This document shows positions 10,101-17,178 of a DNA stretch of 39,824 nucleotides, piece by piece; the stretch's first letter is position 1; each line of letters begins with the position of its first letter. A program made the translations under genes and the position numbers. The stretch comes from CAISIP01 sp031383745 (GTDB taxonomy: Bacteria > Pseudomonadota > Gammaproteobacteria > Burkholderiales > Burkholderiaceae_C): assembly GCA_031383745.1 (NCBI GenBank), contig JANMZX010000034.1, forward strand, positions 1 to 39,824. Reading direction: 5' to 3'. The notes under the pieces are model-generated. The model was given only the letters and a program-made list of their open reading frames with translations, made no database searches and had not been told where the DNA came from.

Positions 10101-10742
10101 CCGGCGCGAGAGTGCGCGGTACTCGGCCGCGCGCTCCTGGTGGATCTGGCCTGCGAAGGAGCCGGAAAACACCAGGTCGTGTCGTGGCGCCGGTGACGAG
10201 CCGGCAGGGTTGCGGTAGGGCGGTGCGGCCGGCATGAAGCTGTCTGCTGCCCGGGCGCCCAATGCCAGGGCTGCCTCGCGGATGTGGCGGATGCCGGACA
10301 GCACCAGGTCGATCTGCCGCCACGGAATGCGGGTGTCGACGATGCTGGCGTGCCAGCCGACCACCATCGGGCGCCGAGGCAATCGCTCCAGGATGCCGAA
10401 GTCGAATCCCGGAATGTCGCTGAGGTACAGCACGTCGGGGTCGATGGAGCGCAGTTGCGCCTCCAGTATCTGGGCCAGGCTGGCAGGGGTCTGCCCGCCC
10501 AGGTTTTCCCGGGCCCATTGCAACTGGCTCGCGCTGCAGTTCGGCACCAGGTAGTGCGTCTCCCAGTGCTGGGGGTTCAGGCTGGGCACCGTGTTGTGGC
10601 CGCCGCTGAAACCGGAATCCAGCAGGGCGTCGATCTGCTCGGCGAACCGCCGCTCGGCCAGGCCGGCATGGTCACGGTAGAAATCGTCGAGAAAACGCGC
10701 GTAGAAGCTCTCGACCTGGACGATGCGCAGTTTCTGGGCCAT
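7101..10742 (-). CDS. Multidomain glycosyltransferase/methyltransferase fusion (GT-B, degenerate GT-A-like, methyltransferase, GT-A)
   Basis: The 1213-residue protein has four visible parts. Residues 1-365 resemble CgeB-type GT-B glycosyltransferases, with a C-terminal S-N-M-R-V-F-E-A-T-R-A-G-A-L-L-I-T-E nucleotide-sugar-site pattern. Residues about 384-670 resemble the last domain but lack its metal-binding motif. Residues about 690-900 hold a class I methyltransferase (L-L-E-T-G-C-G-S-G-Y near 741). Residues about 921-1200 form a GT-A-like transferase with T-Y-L-D-S-D-L-F-F, where Asp1022-Ser-Asp1024 is the expected DxD metal/nucleotide-sugar site. The middle domain aligns with the last by eye (L-L-C-L-D, then R-L-T-Y-L) but reads His485-Pro-Thr487 in place of Asp-Ser-Asp. 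It probably builds or extends a methylated glycan in the cytoplasm. Sugar and acceptor are unknown. It lies 29 bp after a methyltransferase gene. Confidence 0.82.
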   Translation of the reverse strand: MAQKLRIVQVESFYARFLDDFYRDHAGLAERRFAEQIDALLDSGFSGGHNTVPSLNPQHWETHYLVPNCSASQLQWARENLGGQTPASLAQILEAQLRSIDPDVLYLSDIPGFDFGILERLPRRPMVVGWHASIVDTRIPWRQIDLVLSGIRHIREAALALGARAADSFMPAAPPYRNPAGSSPAPRHDLVFSGSFAGQIHQERAAEYRALSRRIGAHEIALYTPGAFPLQPGDRVALFPPVFGREVLSLYARSRIVLDSRGDFLLPDRGGRETSNMRVFEATRAGALLITEHCGNLAHYFRLQEEIVTYRDTDELVQKVNFFLDPANETRRRQIAAAGFARVHQEHLVEHRAAWLERILDTHLARHTQARAQATPAPDATPHRQVVCSAAGANDRLFALLTAEALQARFPGQPLVLLCLDDITRALLQVAAPQAVLLDLDHIATATERHALADNPALRAWVLPALLLRALVVHYPNAGRLTYLHPTVLLQSADALACDESDRSIVVLDYGWAAPYQYEASVLGRAAMDLLSVARDPASIVLLDRLADTVLPQGSDTNVAGAQRLAALLQASTLPVRYLQPSTPWNYQSGAPNPSGLFLFALVQRMARNNYQLLSFGALPGWDACYADVYLPVLGRLEALCASLPALENIGTQLLSNVDARLADLLMRHHVLAQQGYRRLTAQEYAAASTSIAGWNTRAAAAAQHEAFHRLIDLFRAGSRRADLLALQNILRKIQRPGMRLLETGCGSGYLHTFIAEFVGDACTYAGVDLAPAMVELARQTYPDHRFEVMSSSQLDFADRAFDVVLNGASLMHTIEFDKAVQEAARVASEFAVFHTVTVQGATDNLYFTKNGYGSPVVEVCFSESVLADLLARNHLQPVLVEKSIDYDLGQVFGTSTRSLSIACLRHDPMAGAGADGRNHYCAYFDSNYLTRAMLMVDSLKRHDPLAHFHLLCLDTTAEAFLKNHAPHITAIGIDELQAADPEFAACKDNRSLVEWYFTATSVLCHYLLRRFPGMQRLTYLDSDLFFYASPAILHAESVGKSVQIIEHRFSPHLQSLERYGRFNVAWISFFNTDEGLRVVEDYRRECIDWCYDRLEDERFADQKYLDRWPARYPNCCVSRWIGADVAHWNVSQWQLRYFNQQIYVDSEQLIFYHFQGIKLQDDGRYWAGSPPEHFGAYFEPLYAPYLAAMDAMEARLKDVLHGVSRKQIRYVQ

Positions 10743-10771
10743 GGTGTGTCGGCAGCTTGCGCAGTGGTCGG

Positions 10772-11653
10772 TCAGGCGGCCGCCTGGCTGATGTAGGGGT
10801 TGCGGTCGAGCTTGTCGAACGACCAGCCACGCTCGGAGAAACGGCCAATCTCCTGTTCATCGGGCATGGCCACGAAGATAACGGCCAGCAGCATGTTGTG
10901 CTTGAGCTCCATGCGTTCGCAGCGCGCCTCGATGTCATGCACGCGGGCGCGGAAGCCGGTGAACTGCGGGTTGCCTTCGTGCGCCAGCTCGTCGGTCAGT
11001 GCCGGGTCGAAGATGTCGTAGATGCTCTTGAACGCCACTGCCGGCAGGTCCAGGCCCAGTGCCACCTTCTCGACTTCGCGGCGCGACAGGGTGTAGACGT
11101 AGTTGCCGTCGGACTCGTAGGTGGCCTTGTGCCCGCCGCTGAGCGTGGGCATGTCCACATAGGCGTCCTGCGGTTCGATCAGCACAATGCCCTTGCAGGC
11201 CACGCGCAACATCTCGTACAGCGCCAGCATGGGCCGGGGGAAGTGGTGGAACGCCTCCTTGCACAACACGTAGTCGAACGAGCGGTCGGCGAAGCTCAGG
11301 CGTTCGGCGTTTTCCGCGCTGACTTTCTGCAGTGCGCCCGCCTGCCGGCTGATCTGGAGGAGGTGGTCGCTCAGGTCGGACGCGGTGACGTCGCCAAAGC
11401 CGCGGCGCACCATGCGGATCGCATCCAGGCCGTAACGACCGTCACCCACGGTCAGCCAACGGTCGGAGCGCGCGTTGACGAGGCACTCGAATACGGCCTC
11501 GCTCATGCGCTCGTGGCGCCAGAAATCCACCGTGTCCTCGCGGAACCAGCCCTGGTGCACCTTGAGCCGTTCGGGCGTGGCGGCGTCGCGGATCCAGTGC
11601 TCTTTTTGGGCGAGGTAGCTCAGTTCCTGGAAGCTTTGCGTGTCGTTGGCCAT
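10772..11653 (-). CDS. Class I SAM-dependent methyltransferase
   Basis: The 293-residue product has a methyltransferase core starting with a variant motif I, L-T-V-G-D-G-R-Y-G, near residue 70. An acidic D-L-S-D follows the second strand, then S-F-D-Y-V-L-C-K-E-A-F-H-H-F and a strand I-V-L-I-E-P-Q-D. This is the layout of small-molecule and sugar methyltransferases. The extended C-terminal half has no motif I recognise. It sits between the GT41-like gene (45 bp upstream) and the large fusion gene (29 bp downstream), all in one direction. A role in glycan or nucleotide-sugar methylation is inferred from that context only. Confidence 0.8.
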   Translation of the reverse strand: MANDTQSFQELSYLAQKEHWIRDAATPERLKVHQGWFREDTVDFWRHERMSEAVFECLVNARSDRWLTVGDGRYGLDAIRMVRRGFGDVTASDLSDHLLQISRQAGALQKVSAENAERLSFADRSFDYVLCKEAFHHFPRPMLALYEMLRVACKGIVLIEPQDAYVDMPTLSGGHKATYESDGNYVYTLSRREVEKVALGLDLPAVAFKSIYDIFDPALTDELAHEGNPQFTGFRARVHDIEARCERMELKHNMLLAVIFVAMPDEQEIGRFSERGWSFDKLDRNPYISQAAA

Positions 11654-11698
11654 GGCGGGTGTGTGTCTGGGGTGGTCTGGGACGGACGGTCGGTATCG

Positions 11699-13624
11699 TC
11701 ACGCGGGAAGAGTGGGCGGGCGCAGCGCTGCACCGGGCGACAAGGCGTCATGTGCCGTGCCGAGCTGGCTGGCACGCCACATCGCGGTGCAGGCGGCCTC
11801 CAGGTGGCGGCAGAAACCCGCGGTGTCGAACAGCGCCGACGTGTGGCGCTGGTCACGCACCCTCTGGCGCAGGCCGGCAAGTTCGGCGGGTGACTGCGCC
11901 AGACGCAGCGCCACGGCTTCATAGTCCGCCAGCGAGCGGGTCACCAGTTCCGGCAGGCCCAGCGTGTGCAGCAGGCTGCCCGCCACCCGGGCCGGAAACG
12001 CGCCGCCCATGCAGGTCAGGACCGGCAGGCCCGCCATCAGCGCGTCGGCCGCGGTGGTGTGGGCGTTGTACGGATGCGTATCGAGGAACAGGTCGGCCTG
12101 GCGGTAACGCGCCAGGTGGTCCTCGACCCGTGGCACCCGCCCGGCGAACACCAGGCGGGCCGGGTCCACACCGCGCGCCTGGGCGCACCAGCGCAGGTTG
12201 GACTGTGCCTGGTCGCCGCGCGACATCAGCCACAACACGCTGCCCGGCACCTGCACCATCAGGCGCATCCATGCGTCGAACACCGGCGGGCTTATCTTGT
12301 AGTCGTGGCTGAAGGAGCAGAACACGAACCCGGCCTCCGGCAACCCGCATTCGGCGCGCGTCGGCACCCCGTCGGCGATCGACACGCTGGCGTCCGTGGG
12401 CAGGTAGCTGTCGGGCAGGTAGACCACCTGCTCGTCGTAGAACTGCTGGTGCTCCGGCGGGATCACATGCCGGTCGGCCAGGATGTAGTCGTAGTAGTCC
12501 GCTCCCATGGTGCCGGGATACCCGAGGTAGTTGACCTGTACCGGCGCGGGCTTGAGCGCGAAGATCTCGGTACGCGTGTCGGAGGTGTAGCCGCCCAGGT
12601 CGATGGCGATGTCCACCTCCAGGTCGCGCATCCGCTGCGCGATCTGCGCCGCACCCATGTCGCGGGCGTCGATGAAATGGTCGAACGCCGAGCGCATGCG
12701 TGCGCGCAGGCGGCTCTGGTCGTCCACCCCCAGCGACACGGCGATCGTCTCGAAGCGGGTGTGGTCGTGGTGTTCGAACACCCCGGCCATCAGGTGCCCG
12801 ACCGGATGCTCCCGGAAATCGGGCGACACATACGCCAGGCGGATCCGGTCGTGCCGGTAGCGCTCGCCAGCCCAGAGCGGGCGCGGGCTGCGCCGTGCGT
12901 GGTGCGCGGCAAATATCCGGGCCGCCTGCTGGTGGTCGGCCGCGCTGTCGGATGCCGACATGAAGGCCAGGGACTTGCAGGCGCGTTTGCCGGAACGCAC
13001 CGCGTCCACGATGCGGGCGCATGCGGGGGCGAAGTCCTTCCAGTCGCAGATGTGCATGCGTTCGTAAAACAGCAGGCCCAGCCCGTAGTCGTAGTCGGGG
13101 TGGAGCGTGACCAGCCGCTCGAACATGGCGATCGCCTGTTCGTTCTGCCGGAATTCCGTCAGCAGGATGCCGCAGTTCCCCAGGGCGCCGGCATGGTCGG
13201 GTTGCAGCGTGAGGATCTGGTTGAAGCGCTCCAGGGCTTCCTTGTGCCGGAACATGCTGCGCAACAGCGCGCCGCTGTTGAGCAGCACTTCCACATAGTC
13301 CGGTTTCAGGGCCAGCGCGGCATCGAAGCTCTGTAGTGCCGCCTCCTTGTCGCCACGGGACTGCTGCACCGCCCCCTGCAGGTAGAAAAGGGGGGCGAAC
13401 TGCGGGTTGGCCTGCGTGCCGCGCCGGCACAACTTCGCAGCCAGGTCGAGCGACCCTGCGTTCATCCCGATCAAGGCCAGCGAGTAGAGTGCATGCGGGT
13501 TGCCTGGATCCTGCTCCAGCACCTGCGTGAACAGCCGGCTGGCCGCATCGCCCTGGCGCTGGTTCTGCAGCTCGATGGCCTGGATCAGCAGGTCGGTGAC
13601 GGAGGGGGTGCCGGGTTCGGTCAT
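11699..13624 (-). CDS. TPR-containing GT41 (OGT/SPINDLY-like) protein glycosyltransferase
   Basis: From the ATG at 13624 the product is 641 residues. Residues about 10-190 are tetratricopeptide repeats (for example the repeat containing A-L-Q-S-F-D-A-A-L-A-L-K-P-D-Y). From about 255 it follows the catalytic half of bacterial OGT-like enzymes: R-L-A-Y-V-S-P-D-F-R-E-H-P-V-G-H near 261, Q-V-N-Y-L-G-Y-P-G-T-M-G, F-S-H-D-Y-K-I-S-P near 435, and L-D-T-H-P-Y-N-A-H-T-T-A-A-D-A-L near 514. Such enzymes transfer a sugar from a UDP donor to Ser/Thr of proteins in the cytoplasm, and the TPRs usually select the substrate. Candidate substrates here are the Thr-Thr repeat protein and the two flagellins. An in-frame start at 13672 would overlap the end of the preceding gene. 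I chose 13624 because the extra N-terminus is low-complexity. No clear ribosome-binding site supports either. Confidence 0.88.
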   Translation of the reverse strand: MTEPGTPSVTDLLIQAIELQNQRQGDAASRLFTQVLEQDPGNPHALYSLALIGMNAGSLDLAAKLCRRGTQANPQFAPLFYLQGAVQQSRGDKEAALQSFDAALALKPDYVEVLLNSGALLRSMFRHKEALERFNQILTLQPDHAGALGNCGILLTEFRQNEQAIAMFERLVTLHPDYDYGLGLLFYERMHICDWKDFAPACARIVDAVRSGKRACKSLAFMSASDSAADHQQAARIFAAHHARRSPRPLWAGERYRHDRIRLAYVSPDFREHPVGHLMAGVFEHHDHTRFETIAVSLGVDDQSRLRARMRSAFDHFIDARDMGAAQIAQRMRDLEVDIAIDLGGYTSDTRTEIFALKPAPVQVNYLGYPGTMGADYYDYILADRHVIPPEHQQFYDEQVVYLPDSYLPTDASVSIADGVPTRAECGLPEAGFVFCSFSHDYKISPPVFDAWMRLMVQVPGSVLWLMSRGDQAQSNLRWCAQARGVDPARLVFAGRVPRVEDHLARYRQADLFLDTHPYNAHTTAADALMAGLPVLTCMGGAFPARVAGSLLHTLGLPELVTRSLADYEAVALRLAQSPAELAGLRQRVRDQRHTSALFDTAGFCRHLEAACTAMWRASQLGTAHDALSPGAALRPPTLPA

Positions 13625-13655
13625 GTCTGGGTGGCGCGGCGCGGGTGGCGCGGCG

Positions 13656-15110
13656 TCAGATGGCATTGTCATTGCCGCCGCCCAGCGCCTTGTAGAGCTG
13701 GGCGGCGGTCTCCAGCTGGGCCCGGCGGACCTGCGCACTGCCCTGCTGCGCAGAGATCACCTCGCGCAGTCCTTCGAGCACTTCCAGGTAGCTGATAAGC
13801 CCGCCCTGGTAGCGCGCCTGGGCGATTTCGAGGCGCCGCTCCTGGGCGATGCGGTTCTCGACGCTGGAGCGCCACTGGCGCGTCAGCGAGTCGCGCGCGG
13901 ACAGCAGGTCTGCAACCTCGCGGAACGCCTGCTGGATCGTCTTTTCGTATTCTGCGATGGCGATGATCTTGCGGGCCTCGGCGAGATCCACGCCGGCCGC
14001 CGTGCGGCCGCCGTCGAACAGCGGCATCGAGATGGTTGGCAGGAACGACCAGGCACCGCCGGTGAACAGCCCCAGCAGCCCCTTGCTGGCAAGACCCAGG
14101 CCCGCCGTGAGCGTGACCTTGGGCATGAAGGCGGCGCGCGCGGCGTCGATGTTGGCATGCGCCGCCAGGAGGCGTTGTTCGGCGGCCAGCACATCCGGCC
14201 GTACCAGCAGCACTTCCGCCGGCAGGCCGGGAGCGAGGTCGGCGTCCAGGCCCTGCTGGTCCAGGCTGGCGCCCTCGGGCAGGGAGTCGGGCAGTTGTCC
14301 CACCAGGAAGCGCAGGTGGTTGGTGGCCCTGGCCTGCTGGTGCTCCAGCGCTGCGAGGTTGGCCCGCGCGGATTCGAACATCGCGCGTGCCTGCTGGTAT
14401 TCGTAGTCGTAGGCGCCGCCGATGTCGCGCCCCTTGTCGATCAGCGACAGCGACTGCGCCCGCAGGCCGGCGTTGGTCCTGGCCAGGGCGGTCAGCTCTT
14501 CCATCTGCAACAGCGTGAAATACACCGCCGCCACGTCCGACACCAGCGAGATACGGGTTGCGCGCTGCGCTTCTTCGGTGGCCAGGTAGCTGGCGCGTGC
14601 CGATTCCGACAGCCGGGCCAGCCGGCCCCAGAAATCCAGTTCGAAGGACACGCTGGTCACCGACACGTCAAAGCGCGAGTTGATCGCGGAGTCGCCCGCC
14701 GAGCGCAGTTCGGCCGGTGAGCGCGTCACGTTGCCGGACCCCAGCAGGCCGACCATCGGCGACTGGTCGGAGCGCACGATGCCGTACTGGGCGCGGGCCT
14801 CGAGCACGCGCCCTGCGGCGATGCGCAGGTCGCGGTTGTGCTCCAGTGCGGTGGCGATCAGGGTCTGCAGCCGGGGGTCGGGGAAGAAGTTGCGCCAGTG
14901 CGTGCGGGCGGCGTCGATCCTGCCGCTTTGCACGCTGGCGGCCGGCCAGGCGGGCGGAATTGGCGCCGCCGGGCGCTGGAATCCGGAGGGCGGCGTGGCG
15001 CACGACGCGAGCAGGACCGCGGCTGCAGCACCGAGGATCCGCAGGCTGCGCACGGCGGGAATCCGGCATGGGAACGCGGGCGACGGGCGAGCCTGGCCAA
15101 GGGGGTGCAT
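13656..15110 (-). CDS. TolC/NodT-family outer-membrane efflux lipoprotein
   Basis: The frame gives 484 residues from the ATG at 15110. A GTG at 15053 gives 465 residues that begin directly with a compact lipoprotein signal (M-R-S-L-R-I-L-G, a hydrophobic core, then the lipobox L-L-A-S-C), so the GTG may be the true start. The mature part shows the two-fold repeated outer-membrane factor layout: W-R-N-F-F-P-D-P-R-L-Q-T-L-I-A-T-A-L near the start, long Ala/Arg/Gln-rich helices, R-P-D-V-L-A-A-E-Q-R-L mid-protein, and Y-Q-G-G-L-I-S-Y-L-E-V-L-E near the end. This lipoprotein subgroup (NodT/OprM) most often pairs with RND pumps. Here no RND genes are visible, and the convergent HlyB/HlyD pair lacks its own outer-membrane partner, so it may complete that secretion system. 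Confidence 0.9.
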   Translation of the reverse strand: MHPLGQARPSPAFPCRIPAVRSLRILGAAAAVLLASCATPPSGFQRPAAPIPPAWPAASVQSGRIDAARTHWRNFFPDPRLQTLIATALEHNRDLRIAAGRVLEARAQYGIVRSDQSPMVGLLGSGNVTRSPAELRSAGDSAINSRFDVSVTSVSFELDFWGRLARLSESARASYLATEEAQRATRISLVSDVAAVYFTLLQMEELTALARTNAGLRAQSLSLIDKGRDIGGAYDYEYQQARAMFESARANLAALEHQQARATNHLRFLVGQLPDSLPEGASLDQQGLDADLAPGLPAEVLLVRPDVLAAEQRLLAAHANIDAARAAFMPKVTLTAGLGLASKGLLGLFTGGAWSFLPTISMPLFDGGRTAAGVDLAEARKIIAIAEYEKTIQQAFREVADLLSARDSLTRQWRSSVENRIAQERRLEIAQARYQGGLISYLEVLEGLREVISAQQGSAQVRRAQLETAAQLYKALGGGNDNAI

Positions 15111-15208
15111 GACTTCGGATGGGTGGAACTGTGCGGATTGTCGCGGCGCGCCGCCGCGGCGATGGCCCGATTAGGCGGCCGATCACCCGCCAATTGCGCC
15201 AGCGCTGC

Positions 15209-16141
15209 TCAGCGCGACACCGGTGGGGCGGTCGCAGCGGTTTCTGCGGCGGCGGCGGCTTGCCGCGGACCGCCGAGCAACCGCTCTTCGGCTTCCCGGG
15301 TCATGACGAGGATCGTGATGCGCCGGTTGGTGGGGCTCAAAGGATTCTGCACATCGAGCAGGCTGCTGGATGCCAGGCCGGTGACCCGGGCCAGCTTCTC
15401 GTCGGGCATGCCGGCGGCGATCAGCTCGCGGCGGGAGGAGTTGGCACGGTCCGCCGACAGCTCCCAGTTGCTGTAGCCTCGTTCGCCATTGCCATACGGA
15501 GAGCGGTCGGTGTGGCCGTCCAGGCTGATCTTGTTGTCGACGCCATTGAGCGCGTTGCCGATCTCGCGCAGGATGTCGCGCATGTAGGGCTTGACCAGCG
15601 CGCTGCCCACATCGAACATGGCGCGGTTCTGGTCGTCCACGATCTGGATCTGCAGGCCGTCCGGTGTCGTCTCCAGCCGGATCTGCGAACTGAACTCCGC
15701 CAGTTTCGGGTTGTTGGAGATCACCGAGGCGATCTTGGCGCTGAGTGCGGCGAGTTTCTTCGCGTCCTGCTTGGCGACCTCGGCCTTGGCCGCGTCAAGT
15801 GCCGCCTTCTTGGTCAGGATCGGGTCGGGTGAGCTTTCCTTCTTGTTTTGCCCCGCGTTCTTGGCCAGGTCGTTGCCGCCGCCCTGGATGACGCTATTGC
15901 TCGCGCCGGCACCGGTGCCACCCATCATGGCCACCTTGAGCGGTGAGGTGAAGTAGTCGGACAGACCTTTCTTGTCGCCTTCCGAGGTGGAGCCGAGCAG
16001 CCACATCAGCAGGAAGAACGCCATCATGGCGGTCACGAAGTCGGCGTAGGCGATCTTCCAGGCGCCGCCATGCACGGCGTGGCCGCCCTTCTTGATCTTC
16101 TTGACGATGATCGGCTGGAGTTTTTTACCGTCAGTGGCCAT
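15209..16141 (-). CDS. motB: Flagellar motor stator protein MotB
   Basis: The 310-residue protein has one transmembrane helix after A-W-K-I-A-Y-A-D-F-V-T-A-M-M-A. Asp34 in this motif is the proton-binding residue of the stator. An Ala/Lys-rich linker follows, and then a C-terminal OmpA-like peptidoglycan-binding domain (S-L-D-G-H-T-D-R-S-P-Y, then S-A-D-R-A-N-S-S-R-R-E-L). It forms the A5B2 proton channel with MotA, whose gene ends 26 bp upstream. The C-terminal tail after the OmpA domain is Ala/Thr-rich and probably disordered. Confidence 0.97.
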   Translation of the reverse strand: MATDGKKLQPIIVKKIKKGGHAVHGGAWKIAYADFVTAMMAFFLLMWLLGSTSEGDKKGLSDYFTSPLKVAMMGGTGAGASNSVIQGGGNDLAKNAGQNKKESSPDPILTKKAALDAAKAEVAKQDAKKLAALSAKIASVISNNPKLAEFSSQIRLETTPDGLQIQIVDDQNRAMFDVGSALVKPYMRDILREIGNALNGVDNKISLDGHTDRSPYGNGERGYSNWELSADRANSSRRELIAAGMPDEKLARVTGLASSSLLDVQNPLSPTNRRITILVMTREAEERLLGGPRQAAAAAETAATAPPVSR

Positions 16142-16167
16142 GGTGGAGGGTCAGGTTCTGCCGATGC

Positions 16168-17028
16168 CTATTTCTTGCCGCGCACGTGGTTCTCGAGCTC
16201 GGCAAAGCTGGGCCGTTCGGTGGAGAACAGCACCTTGCGGCCGAACTCGATCGCCGTGGAAGGGTTGTAACCCTGCATGCTCGCCAGCAGCGTGGTCTTG
16301 ATGCATTGCAGTTCCTTGGCGGCGTCCTCGGATTTTTGCTCGAGCAGGCCACCCAGCGGCTCCACCACCCCGTAGGCCAGCAGGATCCCCAGGAAGGTAC
16401 CCACCAGCGCAGATGCGATCATGCCACCCAACACAGCCGGTGGCTGCCCCACCGAGCCCATGGTGTTCACCACACCCAGCACGGCGGCCACGATCCCGAA
16501 CGCCGGCAAGGCGCCGGCCAGTCGCGCGATGGCGGCAATCGGTGCGTGGGCTTCCTGGTGGTGGGTGTCGATCTCGCTGTCCATCAGCGACTCGATCTCG
16601 TGCGCGTTCAGGTTGCCTGACACCATCATGCGCAGGTAGTCGGTCATGAACTCGACCACGTGGTGGTCGTTGCCGACGGTGGCGTATTTCTTGAAGATCT
16701 CCGATTCGTGCGGGGTTTCGACGTCCTTCTCGATCGCCATCAGCCCTTCCTTGCGGGCCTTTTGCAGGATGTCGTAGAGCAGGGCCATCAGCTCCATATA
16801 CCGTGCCTTGGTGAACTTGGAGCTCTTGAGTGCCTGTGGCAGCAGCTTGATCGTCGCCTTGAGCACCTTGGGCTGGTTGTTCACCGCAAAGGCCCCCAGC
16901 GCACCACCGAAGATGGTGACCAATTCGAAGGGCAAGGCGGTCAGGATGACCCCGATATTGCCGCCGTGGAAGATATACACGCCGAATATGCACCCCATGG
17001 CGACGACGTAGCCGATGATGACGATCAT
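16168..17028 (-). CDS. motA: Flagellar motor stator protein MotA
   Basis: The 286-residue inner-membrane protein shows the MotA pattern. Two N-terminal membrane segments begin at M-I-V-I-I-G-Y-V-V-A-M-G. A charged cytoplasmic loop of about 110 residues (including H-E-S-E-I-F-K-K-Y-A) contacts FliG. Two C-terminal helices include the conserved L-P-A-F-G-I-V-A-A-V-L-G-V-V and a Gly/Pro-rich segment. It works with MotB to drive rotation by proton flow. It is transcribed with motB and lies downstream of flhDC, but a strong hairpin terminator at 17124-17147 separates it from flhC, so a promoter of its own is likely in 17029-17123. I found no convincing one. Confidence 0.97.
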   Translation of the reverse strand: MIVIIGYVVAMGCIFGVYIFHGGNIGVILTALPFELVTIFGGALGAFAVNNQPKVLKATIKLLPQALKSSKFTKARYMELMALLYDILQKARKEGLMAIEKDVETPHESEIFKKYATVGNDHHVVEFMTDYLRMMVSGNLNAHEIESLMDSEIDTHHQEAHAPIAAIARLAGALPAFGIVAAVLGVVNTMGSVGQPPAVLGGMIASALVGTFLGILLAYGVVEPLGGLLEQKSEDAAKELQCIKTTLLASMQGYNPSTAIEFGRKVLFSTERPSFAELENHVRGKK

Positions 17029-17123
17029 GTTTGTGGGTGGTCAGTTGCGCCGAAACCGTGCACGCATGTACTCAGGCTGTGGTTGGATGGGCCATTCTAT
17101 GAAATCGCACGGCAACCAAAACG

Positions 17124-17147
17124 AGAAAAGGGCCCGTGTTGGGCCCT
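17124..17147 (-). terminator. Intrinsic terminator after flhDC
   Basis: On the - strand, a perfect 7-bp stem (AGGGCCC at 17141-17147 read as its complement, pairing with 17129-17135) closes a 5-nt loop. It is followed by TTTTCTCG and, a little further on, TTTT. It lies about 30 nt after the flhC stop and ahead of motA, so it should end or attenuate flhDC transcripts. Confidence 0.85.
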
Positions 17148-17178
17148 CATATGCGGGGATGGCTTTGCGGCGGCGGGC

